Below, piece after piece: positions 18,801 to 26,335 of a DNA stretch of 64,000 bases. Within the stretch, counting starts at the first letter, position 1. Each line of letters begins with the position of its first letter. Below the pieces are notes generated by a model. It did not search any database. It worked only from the letters and a program-made list of their open reading frames with translations, and had not been told where the DNA came from. The translations under genes and the position numbers were made by a program. This stretch comes from Hondaea fermentalgiana (lineage: Eukaryota; Sar; Bigyra; Thraustochytrida; Thraustochytriidae): contig NPFB01000048.1 of assembly GCA_014084085.1 (NCBI GenBank), forward strand, positions 1 to 64,000, written 5' to 3'.

Positions 18801-20586
18801 GAATAAAGTCCTCCAGGGCAAAACGACCATGGTGCACCTCGGCCCAGAGCTCCCAGCGCGATCGCTCAACGGTAGCGAGATCGTCAAGAACAAGGACCTC
18901 GATCCCGTCAACACGTGCCGGGAGACCGACGCAGCCGTTGCCGCCAAGCCAGTCCGCGAGGTACTGCAGAGACTGAAAAATGTTGTAGCGGACCTCGTTT
19001 GCATCGTTGTTAGCAATCTGCTCCGACTCGGGGACATTTGCTACCACGAGGGAGCTCGGGAAACTCGGAGCCTTGATGTCAACAGCGCCGGCCGGGTCCT
19101 CGCCGCGAGCAAAGGCGAGGACTTCCTCCTGGTGCGCTTCGTTGTGCAAAACGCCACGCACGAGCTGCTCAAAGCAGGACGCCGGGGTGTCGGTGCCCGA
19201 ACCTGCGCGCCACGCATGCACTATGGCGGTGGCCACGCGCACGTACCGGGGGTCGGCAAGCCAGAAGCCCTCGAGGCCGCGCCGAAGTTGCGTAATGACG
19301 TCCTTGAAAAGGCCTCGCAGGGCAATCTGCAACGAGGCGTCTGCCGGGTCCCAGGAGAGCGGAAGTACGCCGTACATGCCCCCGATCGCGAGACCGCCGC
19401 GGCCTTTGACAACACGCGCCACGAGTTCATGAGAAGCCTTGACGTGCTTGAGCACAATGGAGGTGTCCGCCTTGACCGGAATTCGAAAGTGCGGGTCTTC
19501 CTTGTACAGGCGCGCGGTCGCGGCAAGGTAGTCGTGCCAACCGAGCGATGCGCCAGCAAAGTATGGGTAGAGTGCGTCGGCGATTTCGTTGGCACGGAAG
19601 ATTGCCCGCGCGTTTTCGAGAACGACAAGGACGCGAACGCTGCCAAGGGTATAAGCAGAGTGCACGGCTTTGACCCGCTTTTCGATTGAGGCAATGAGCG
19701 TGGCCACGTAGCGCGCTTCCTCTTCGTTTTCGAGCTTGGGCACGTAGAAAACAAGCGCCTCGGGCCGAGCCCAGTGTTGCAACACGTGGACAGCGAGCTC
19801 CAGCACATGCATTGGGACAGGTTCACCGTTGGCTCGAAAGACGTACGTGCAAGGCAGCGCTAGTCCTGGAAGACGCTTGAAGGCCTGCGCAAGGTGGGCA
19901 GTGGGCGTATCATGGGTCATTTTCGTGTCGCGCTCGAGACAGGCGCCCAGGTTGGCATCGGCGGCCTCGATTGTCTCGCGCAGCGGGGTCTGCGAGTCTT
20001 CAAAATCGACGCCCCATCGAGGAGGGTGTTGTGTCTTGTTGCCGGCAATGATTTTCTCCACGATCGCCGGCTCATGTGCTAGACGCGCCTCCGCTGCACG
20101 GAGGGATTTGCTGCAGCCCTTGGCATCATCGGCAAGACCAAAAACGGTGACATGTTCACCTTGAAGAAAGCCCGGGAGAGGGGCAATTTTCTCGCCTGCA
20201 GGTTCCGCATAGGGAGCGTCAGGTGCGGCAGGACCTACAACGACGCGGCCATCGGCGTCGCGTTGTCCGAAAATGGTCGCATAGTCGTTGGCTCCGGATT
20301 TGGCGTCGGCGCGACCCAGTTTGGCGTTGAGCTTGGCGACGGCTCGGGTACGCTGATCGATGAAGGCGCGGTCCTTTTGGCGTTGCGCGAGCACGTTCGC
20401 GAGTTCTTGGTGCGTGTCGTCGCAGACGGCGGCGACAAGTTTGACGGCTTCTTCGCTTTGCAGACGCTCGGGCACGGGCGGCACCACGCGCAGGGTACCG
20501 CTCGCGGTCTCGTCTTGCGTTGCAGTGTGCTGCGCCACCGCGCCGAGCTCGGCGGCCAGCTTGCGCGGCAAGTATGCCTCAAACAT
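15811..20586 (-). CDS. Malate synthase / OHCU decarboxylase / serine hydrolase / allantoicase fusion (1591 aa)
   Basis: One uninterrupted frame with four enzyme domains of ureide catabolism. Residues 1-655 are malate synthase A-like: R251, DFEDSQTP at 194-201, candidate Mg ligands E324 and D352, GGMYGVLP, and LDDLATVERSR with D569 in the catalytic-Asp position. Residues 675-830 match OHCU decarboxylase: H734 in HGDIG, SAEQ at 749-752, KFGVKFLVSAKGKS. Residues 835-1175 are a class C beta-lactamase/esterase-fold hydrolase with SLSK (S884, K887), Y986-S987 and HQG (1128-1130). Residues 1235-1591 are the two allantoicase repeats, each ending in an FPDGG motif (1374, 1571). Allantoicase releases ureidoglycolate and urea; malate synthase consumes the resulting glyoxylate. 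No PTS1 is evident (ends ANI). Divergent from the HpxO gene. The serine-hydrolase role is unknown. Domain calls are strong; cooperation is inferred. Confidence 0.92.
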   Translation of the reverse strand: MFEAYLPRKLAAELGAVAQHTATQDETASGTLRVVPPVPERLQSEEAVKLVAAVCDDTHQELANVLAQRQKDRAFIDQRTRAVAKLNAKLGRADAKSGANDYATIFGQRDADGRVVVGPAAPDAPYAEPAGEKIAPLPGFLQGEHVTVFGLADDAKGCSKSLRAAEARLAHEPAIVEKIIAGNKTQHPPRWGVDFEDSQTPLRETIEAADANLGACLERDTKMTHDTPTAHLAQAFKRLPGLALPCTYVFRANGEPVPMHVLELAVHVLQHWARPEALVFYVPKLENEEEARYVATLIASIEKRVKAVHSAYTLGSVRVLVVLENARAIFRANEIADALYPYFAGASLGWHDYLAATARLYKEDPHFRIPVKADTSIVLKHVKASHELVARVVKGRGGLAIGGMYGVLPLSWDPADASLQIALRGLFKDVITQLRRGLEGFWLADPRYVRVATAIVHAWRAGSGTDTPASCFEQLVRGVLHNEAHQEEVLAFARGEDPAGAVDIKAPSFPSSLVVANVPESEQIANNDANEVRYNIFQSLQYLADWLGGNGCVGLPARVDGIEVLVLDDLATVERSRWELWAEVHHGRFALEDFIRIAHEELNAIRRGIPREGKTVHVTWNSTSSKWYPVAMELLLKFVCDPRPVDFVTELLLTFTVDRVRETESPWETALAYEPAKFSFQDNYAARFHYFFERCGAMRFARTMAKTVATDLKQARELIHSFDLAEVIESAGFHGDIGQGAGKLDKLASAEQARVFASADAEADAARTRLRDLGAVYLNKFGVKFLVSAKGKSAQELLAVLESRIDNTAAQELENAREALWQITAKRLGDDAATDDLIAKLETLRSKHGVAGASFCLSGQPVCVGEACLDKAVVEPQTMFEIASLSKTIGSAFAIEYFTARGISLDAPVNDLLAQTQSTFRIKNSKYGDKVFLWHLMSHSALNMHYVNGVPLSETMPETRDFLEGNETYGYPPIDVVGKPGTLFQYSGGGFLVLQHLIEQLEGGKSIDALTKPFLEQIGVADELTFNYKPENAPVACGYDDEGQAIVDTRKMFPSFAAGALGTPRAMTRFLDVLGEAYRCKDGSGPISHDTAVRMLHGTDKGCREFMGVLMGLGVFVGEAGPNRFAIHQGANDGFRAIYIHCFDGPDAGKSVSAFANGDNRAMFFIAEACQAILRVMHIEGINVDRFPAASVDVEKIPQEEIVNYGYKNLVFVAFEPTLPAGIEDRGPLDPLAAQNVFVGANLEHVSSQRFARACNLASDHLPKFDPELFCPMGKVMDSWETSRHNPETHDTAIFSLVRPAQIRYVVFSTKYHLGNQAEHARLSARVVEEGPAATPKWVEIVAKTHLEGHAEKRIVLNDAQAALRVDQIQIEIFPDGGLSRIGLFEDGSLPDALASTFLPFAEAKCIPCTDPIPSTKKPLQLLYEPTPSEVARNRQALTVGQEFDAASLAYGGELVSVTNQHYGPAGQVFSPYIPLSMHDGFESARSREDNHHEELVFRLAMPVKVLRVELDFTFFVNNNPREVSIEGLSGAGKWVEMVQLTPVKAFAGNTKVIKIDSSVPDISQARLKVFPDGGVNRVRMIALVPPSANI

Positions 20587-20706
20587 CTTGTTGTTGCTGC
20601 TTGTCGACGATGAGGGAGGGCGACGTCGAGGTGAGTGAGTACGAGCACGGAGACGGGCACGAATGCAGCAGCAGCAGGAGCGTGCTGCCGGTGCGCCGAC
20701 GCCCTT

Positions 20707-20785
20707 CGCGGTCGCTGTCGCTTGGTGTCGCAGTCGCTGTTGCTGTCACCGTTGTTGTCGTAGTCGCTGTCGCTTCCTCGGCGCT
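20707..20785. repeat. Degenerate GTCGCT/GTTGCT hexamer array
   Basis: Imperfect hexamers based on GTCGCT, GTTGCT and GTTGTC, complementary in type to the array at 9839-9931. Both lie in the upstream region of a divergent gene pair. Confidence 0.7.
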
Positions 20786-20811
20786 TCTCGCGTCGGGGTG
20801 CAATTCGATTC

Positions 20812-20862
20812 GAATTGGAGTTTGAATTGGAGTTTGAATTTGAGTTTGAGAGTTTGAATTCA
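20812..20862. repeat. GAATTY/GAGTTT short tandem array
   Basis: Repeats of TTTGAATT and GGAGTTTGAATT. Similar in core to the array at 9316-9366. Confidence 0.75.
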
Positions 20863-21992
20863 AAACAGCAGCCAGGCGGCTACTGGCTGATCTATCTGCC
20901 TCCAGACCCGGCTACTACTACTGTCACTGCTGCTGCTACGCCAGACTACGACAGTACTACCTTGGCCAACTTGGAGACAGACAGACTGACTGTGCGCAAG
21001 GCAAGCGCGCCCAAACTCGGAGGCGCGTGCGGGGAGGGATGGTGGAGGGGGGGGGGGAAGAAGAAAGCAAGGCGCGAAAGGAGGTGGAGAGGCGGCGACG
21101 TGCTCGCCCAGCCGCGACAGCGACGCTAGCCAGCTCCGTCACGAGAAGCTGTAGCAAAGCAAGCGAGGGGCGACACGAGCAGCTAGGACTCGTCTTCCGC
21201 CGACAGAGACACACGTTCCGCCCACCCGCGCGACGCAAGTGGGAATCCCGCGCAGCCGCACTTGCAGCGCGCCCATACTTCACTTGCGCAGCTGCGGCGG
21301 CGCCCAGGACGCGTCACGCATGTCCCCCTCGTTTTCTTTTTCGATTCCTCGAACGTTGAGAACCCGGGCGCATCTTCCGCCGTGTAGCCTGGAAGTCCTG
21401 GCTTCTTTCCGCCGGAGCGTGCTGGTGTCACCAAGTTGAGGCCCGGGGGCCGCGCTGCGTGGAGTACCCCCCCAAAGCGGTTCCTGCGCGTGCGATGCCA
21501 GCAGATAAGCAGAGGGCGGAAGAAAAGGGGCGAAGATGCCCCGGGTCGGGTGCGGCGCGCCTCCTGGCGGCGGAGCGAGTGCGCGAACACCAGACGCGGT
21601 AGCATTTGGTGCGAGGCGAAAGAAGTGAAAGCAGAGGCGACTGACTTGAGGAAAGAAACTTGAAAGTGAGAGAGACACAAAGAAGAAGGGAAGAGCACGA
21701 GCGCGAGGACGGGCACGCGACAGCAACTGCGACCAGCGCCGGTGACGAGCAGAGGGCGGCGCCCGAGGCTGGCGAACTCGCTGTTGATCGCTCCGCCGGG
21801 ACCCGTCGATCGTGTGACGGAGGTGCAAACCAGAATCGAGCTCGCGAAGGACAGACGGAGCCGGAGACGAAAGGGCGGGCGAAGCCGGCGCGGAAAAGTC
21901 TGTCCATCTATCTACGTTGCGAACGGGGACGACCAGGACAGCAACCTCACAAGCAAGAAAAGCAAAGCAAAGTAGAGTCGAGGAGAGAAAAA

Positions 21993-23210
21993 ATGTTTGA
22001 CCTGGACGTGGTGGTGATCGGCGGCGGCATCGCTGGCTTGAGCACTGCGCTCTTTCTGAAGCGCTTCGGATACAATGTAATCGTGTACGAGCGGGCGCCG
22101 GAGATCTTGCCCGTGGGCGCAGCCATCTCCGTGTGGAGCAACGGCGTCAAGGTCATGAACAGGCTTGGATTCGGAAAGGAAATGATCGAGCTTGGCGGCC
22201 AGATGGACCGCATGATCTACAGGTCCTCCAAGGGCGAGTCCCTTGTGGACATGGACCTCGGACCGGTGTACAAGGAGGTCGGCGAGCGATGCTACCCGGT
22301 GCCGCGTGCCGAATTGCAGCAAATGCTCATGGACAAGTACGTGGCCGAGGGCGGCAAGCTCGTGCTCGGTCGCTCTTGCGTGAGCGTGCATCGCGTCGAC
22401 GAGTCGGACGAGGATAGCAAAATGTATGCCGTCTTTGATGACGGTTCAAAGTCGATGGTCTGCGACGTGCTCGTTGGCGCGGACGGCATTCGATCTCAGG
22501 TTCGAACCCACGTTCTCGAAAAAGAAATGTCCCCAGTGTACCACTACACCAACTGGAATGGTTTGGTGAAGATGGACGCCAAGCTGGGCAAGCCGAATGA
22601 GTGGGTCATGCACGTGGGCGAGGGTAAGCGCGCAAGCGTGATGCCTGTCGGCAACGGCCGCTTTTACTTTTTCATGGGCGCTCCTCTCCCCGAGGACGCT
22701 CCTGCCCCGGAGCGCGGGAGTGAGGCCATGCGCGACGAGCTCAAGGAAATCTTCAAGGGCTGGCCCGCCTCCGTGCAGCATCTCATTGATGCGATCGACG
22801 TGACGCGCTTGAATCGCATTCCCATTTGCGATGTTGATCCGCTGCCTCGTCTTTGGCGTGGGCGTGCCGTCTTGGTCGGCGACTCTGCGCACTCGACGAC
22901 ACCGACGCTGGGCCAGGGCGGTTGCCAGGCGCTCGAGGACGCCGAGGTTTTGTCCTCGTTTCTTACGACCACCAACGTTGGTGTCCAGGACGTTTTTGCC
23001 CGCTACGAGCAGCACCGCAAAGACCGCGTGCACACAATGGTGCTCAAGGCGCGCGAACGCACGGCGCAAATTTACCCTCGCGACGCCGAGGGTGAAAAGG
23101 CCACGCAGCAGTGGTATGAGGAGCTTCGTTCGTCCAAGGACATTGGCTCTAACATTTTGGGTGGCATCACCGCGAACCTGAAGCAGGGGCCGTGGCCGCC
23201 TCGGCTGTAA
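21993..23210 (+). CDS. hpxO: HpxO-type FAD-dependent urate hydroxylase (405 aa)
   Basis: Predicted to hydroxylate urate to 5-hydroxyisourate using FAD, NAD(P)H and O2, doing the job of urate oxidase. It is a group A flavoprotein monooxygenase: GGGIAGL at 10-16, GADGIRS at 162-168 and GDSAHSTTP at 296-304. HpxO-specific segments include PVGAAISVWSNGVK (40-53), YTNWNGLV (185-192) and GEGKRASVMPVGNGRFYFF (209-227). R213 and Y225 correspond to residues I recall as Arg204 and Tyr216 of Klebsiella HpxO. The C-terminal WYEELR and QGP also match. Bacterial HpxO is about 384 residues. It ends PRL, a plausible noncanonical peroxisomal signal. The ATG at 21993 follows an A-rich leader; the open frame upstream is judged UTR. 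Paired head to head with the allantoicase fusion. General aromatic hydroxylase is the alternative, but match to HpxO is close. Confidence 0.9.
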   Translation: MFDLDVVVIGGGIAGLSTALFLKRFGYNVIVYERAPEILPVGAAISVWSNGVKVMNRLGFGKEMIELGGQMDRMIYRSSKGESLVDMDLGPVYKEVGERCYPVPRAELQQMLMDKYVAEGGKLVLGRSCVSVHRVDESDEDSKMYAVFDDGSKSMVCDVLVGADGIRSQVRTHVLEKEMSPVYHYTNWNGLVKMDAKLGKPNEWVMHVGEGKRASVMPVGNGRFYFFMGAPLPEDAPAPERGSEAMRDELKEIFKGWPASVQHLIDAIDVTRLNRIPICDVDPLPRLWRGRAVLVGDSAHSTTPTLGQGGCQALEDAEVLSSFLTTTNVGVQDVFARYEQHRKDRVHTMVLKARERTAQIYPRDAEGEKATQQWYEELRSSKDIGSNILGGITANLKQGPWPPRL

Positions 23211-23834
23211 TATGTCCAACAATTCCTCTTGCTTGGCTGATCGATCAGTCGATGGTTTATCGAAAGATCGATTCTTTCTCTTTAAGGGCTGGCTGCAGCC
23301 AACATGAAGACCAGCCACCATGACCAGCCGGACGAGCCGAGAGGGACGGCATTGCCGATGAGTCTAACCTACGAACCCAACCCAGACAAAGGTGTGATCT
23401 ACCTATACCTATGCGGCGGCTCGAACGCTCCCACATCGCTGATATGAAGCGAAAACATGGCTCGGCGCACGCTGAGCGCTACTATAATACTAATTCTCGA
23501 TCAGGGCCGATTGGCCTAGGCCTAACGTAAAGTCTTTTTACTATCTCTCGCCTTTCCTCCCTCCCCCCCTTTCCCCCCTTTTCACCCCTTATTTGCGCGT
23601 CGACACAGACGGGGCCGGCCGTTTCGATTTCGCGGAAATGTTCTGCCTCCAGCCAGGCAGCCGCAGCAGCAAAAATCCGGATCGCCTCGTGCAATGCATT
23701 ACGTACCCTGCTACACCCCGGACGATCCGCTCTGGCCGGCTTTCGTGTTATTCGCTCTCTCAAAAAACGAATCCTCCTCGTCCTCCGAGTCCCTCGGCTA
23801 GCGAAACCAGTGCAGCAAGGACGTCCAAGCGGCC

Positions 23835-23869
23835 CCGCCACGCCACGCCACGCCACGCCACGCCACGCC
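23835..23869. repeat. CGCCA pentamer array
   Basis: About six tandem CCACG/CGCCA pentamers in intergenic DNA. Confidence 0.85.
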
Positions 23870-24730
23870 TCGGCGCGGCCGTGTGTTCCCAGTCAGCCAG
23901 AGGGTTCGGGAGGGAAGGAAGGAAGGAGGGCCGGCCCGTGGCGGACTCGGATGCGGCCGCGGCCCTCTCCCGGAACCGCCGCGTCCGCAGCCATGCTCAG
24001 CCCGCCTCGCTAAAACTGACTTGAACTCGAGTACTGTAAATAAACAAAGAAATACAAGCGCCGAGCTCTCTCATCACAGTCACATGTCAGTCCACCCGCG
24101 AATTTCGATTTGCGTTGCGCCGGCTGCTTGTATCTTCCTGCAGAGTGACTGTTTTGGCGCGCTTCCTTGTTTCTCCCTTCAGACAAGCTCCTTGCTTGCT
24201 TGCTTGCTTGCTTGGAGGCGGTTCTCCCTCTGCGCGAGGTCACCTGACCTTCTCGCGCTCTCGCCGCATCCGGGAGCCTCGCTTCTTGGAGTTGGAGTTG
24301 GTCATGCCGCCCCCGCCCTGCCTGTCGCGTGAGCGTGCTTTGTTGGTTTATGCTCAGGCTGGTTGCGCAGCATCGCGCGAGCGGGCCGCGGGGAGGGAGG
24401 GCAGAGAAGGGGCCCCTAGCGAGCACGTCGGTCAAGCCGAGAGTTTCGATGGAATGGTCATGAATGGGAACAGGAGGATTCTGGCTGGTTGCTTGGTTGC
24501 CTGGTTGGTTGAATGGTCGGTCAGTGACAGTGAGTGCAAAGCAAGGACGATGTGCTGGGTGATTGATTGATGCAAGTTATCAGTTGCAAGAGAAAGCAGC
24601 TCAGCCGGCTGCGTCCCCAACTTGTCGAACCTGAAGGCGAAGCTTCGAAGAGGAAGCGGAATCATCAGCATCCTCGGCAACCCCTCCTGGATGCCAAGTG
24701 CAGTGTGAGAGAGGGCGGCTTGCGACCGAC

Positions 24731-24760
24731 AGCACTTTGCAGCACTTTGCAGCACTTTGC
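24731..24760. repeat. AGCACTTTGC decamer, three perfect copies
   Basis: Three exact head-to-tail copies of AGCACTTTGC in the HpxO-CBS intergenic region. Confidence 0.95.
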
Positions 24761-25202
24761 AGACGCCCATTTCCTCGCCTGCTACTCCGGATTGCACGAG
24801 GAGTACCTGGCGAGCAAGTGGCCTATGCGTTTGATACGCGAAACCCTAAGCTGGCCGCGACCGACCGGTGTGGAAGCAGGGCAGGACAGGAAGCAAAGCA
24901 AGCACGGACAAGGAAGGAGCTAAAAGGAAAGAAAGAAGGGAAACAAGGGAAAGAAAGAAGCACCTGAGAGAGAGAGAAAACGAGAGGCTCATCCGCCAGG
25001 CAGCCAGAACCGCAACACCGCGAAGGAGATCGAGCGAGCGAGCAAGCGCGCGAGCGGGCGGGCGAGCGGCGGACGAGAGGGCGAGAAGCCCGGCGAGGAG
25101 AAGCCCGGCGAGAAGCCAGGGCCGGCCCCGCGAGAAGAGGCGGGCAACCAAGCAAGCAAGCAAGCAGGGTGTCCGTCCCTCGGGCGTGCTCCGAAGGAGA
25201 CG

Positions 25203-25955
25203 ATGATGCGGGCGGCGGCGACACGTGCAACACGCGCGGCGGCAGCAGCAGGAGCGGCCGCGACGGCGCAGGGAACCGCGGCGACCGCGGCCGCGGCGCC
25301 CGGAGCGGTGCAAGGGAACGGCATGATGGCCGCACGCATCATGGCCGGGACCGCCAGGGCGTACTCGACCCGATTGGACAATTCGCGGATGGCACACGGC
25401 GTCGTGCTGGGCGTGAGCCCCATGGAGGAGCGATCGTCCGTGTTTGGATGGGCACGCGGGCTGACCTCGAGCGTTGACCTCAACGAGCGCCGCGTGAGCG
25501 ATGTCCTCAACATTGCCGATCAGGCTCGCAGAATTCAGGGGTGGACGGTCAGCGGCGACGCCACCGTGCTCGAAGCCACCCGTCTCATGGTCGAGCGCCG
25601 CACCGGCGCGCTCTGCGTGACCGAGGGTGACCAAATCGTCGGCATCATCACGGAGCGCGACTACCTTACCAAGGTCCTCCACGCCGGCAGGACCTCGGAC
25701 AAGACCCCTGTACACGAAATCGCCACCATGGGCAACCACCTCATCGTCGCTACTCCGGATGATGTCATGCAGGATTGCATTGACATCATGGTCATGAAGA
25801 ACATCCGTCATCTTCCCATTGCCGAGCCTGATGGAACCATCGTTGCACTTCTCGACATCAAGGACATTGCCAAAGCCCTTGCGGACGAGCGCACGATCAC
25901 TCTGCACACCCTCGACGAGATCCGGGCCGAGAAGATGCCCATCCATGATGGTTAA
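25203..25955 (+). CDS. Mitochondrial CBS-domain-pair protein (250 aa)
   Basis: A Bateman module (two CBS domains) that usually binds adenosine nucleotides and acts as a regulatory sensor. The N-terminal 55 or so residues are Ala/Arg-rich with almost no acidic residues, a typical mitochondrial presequence. CBS1 runs from about VSDVLNIADQ to GIITERDYLTKVL and CBS2 from VHEIATMGNHLIV to ALLDIKDIAKAL. The GIITERDYL motif and stand-alone layout resemble the plant mitochondrial CBSX3 type and bacterial inosine-free CBS proteins. There is no partner catalytic domain. Two adjacent Met codons (25203, 25206) could each start it. Converges on the NTPase gene. Regulatory target unknown. Confidence 0.88.
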   Translation: MMRAAATRATRAAAAAGAAATAQGTAATAAAAPGAVQGNGMMAARIMAGTARAYSTRLDNSRMAHGVVLGVSPMEERSSVFGWARGLTSSVDLNERRVSDVLNIADQARRIQGWTVSGDATVLEATRLMVERRTGALCVTEGDQIVGIITERDYLTKVLHAGRTSDKTPVHEIATMGNHLIVATPDDVMQDCIDIMVMKNIRHLPIAEPDGTIVALLDIKDIAKALADERTITLHTLDEIRAEKMPIHDG

Positions 25956-26281
25956 CAGGACCTTTTCCTCCTCCCTCTGGCCACTCTCAGCAGTCAATCA
26001 ATCAGCCATGTGCGGCTATCGTCCACGTCACCCGTCGTCTTTCTTTACTTTCTTATATTTTTTTAATCAGGTGGCGGGACGGCGCATCGGCTGGCCCTAC
26101 TCCATCCAATCAACGTCCCAACCAACGTCCCAACCAACCCCATCCACCTCCTTCGCGTGCACTTTTATATATCATGTATCTCGGCTGCTTCTTCAGCCAG
26201 CCGGGCGCACGCTTGCAGTAAATACCGACTATCTAAGCTTATAGCAGAAAATATCTATTCTTATCAGTATTCAGAGTCAAA
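25956..26281. other. Convergent 3' intergenic region
   Basis: About 326 A/T-richer bases between the CBS-protein and NTPase stop codons. Contains a duplicated CCAACCAACGTCC-type segment near 26107-26135. No gene is seen. Confidence 0.5.
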
Positions 26282-26302
26282 TCATGTCGAGTTGTTGCTG
26301 TT

Positions 26303-26335
<33 letters not shown>

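Larger units (their letters stand above)
20587..21992. other. Shared divergent upstream region of the fusion gene and HpxO
   Basis: About 1.4 kb between the start codons of two purine-catabolism genes. It has a GTCGCT/GTTGCT hexamer array (about 20707-20785), a GAATTY-rich array (20812-20862), a G-run near 21050 and long purine-rich sequence leading to the HpxO start. Frames here have no recognisable domains. It is the likely bidirectional control region, but no operator can be defined from one sequence. Confidence 0.6.
23211..25202. other. Intergenic; no gene supported
   Basis: About 2 kb between two genes on the same strand. It contains a CGCCA pentamer array (23835-23869), a GCTTG run near 24197-24215, three copies of AGCACTTTGC (24731-24760) and purine-rich sequence toward 25200. 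It should include the HpxO 3' UTR and the promoter of the CBS-protein gene. Confidence 0.6.

Noticed and set aside
18154..19689. 511-codon antisense frame inside the fusion gene
   Set aside because: Shadow of the GC-rich coding strand; translation lacks domain features while the opposite strand encodes conserved enzyme motifs.
21504..21509. GATAAG site between the fusion gene and HpxO as a nitrogen-regulatory (DAL-like) GATA element
   Set aside because: A six-base site is expected by chance about 0.7 times in 1.4 kb on two strands, and only this one was noted.
21660..21992. In-frame N-terminal extension of HpxO
   Set aside because: Arg/Glu-rich and purine-biased; HpxO proteins begin just before the Rossmann GxGxxG as at 21993.
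22446..23321. 291-codon antisense frame inside HpxO
   Set aside because: Shadow frame; HpxO motifs on the plus strand explain the openness.
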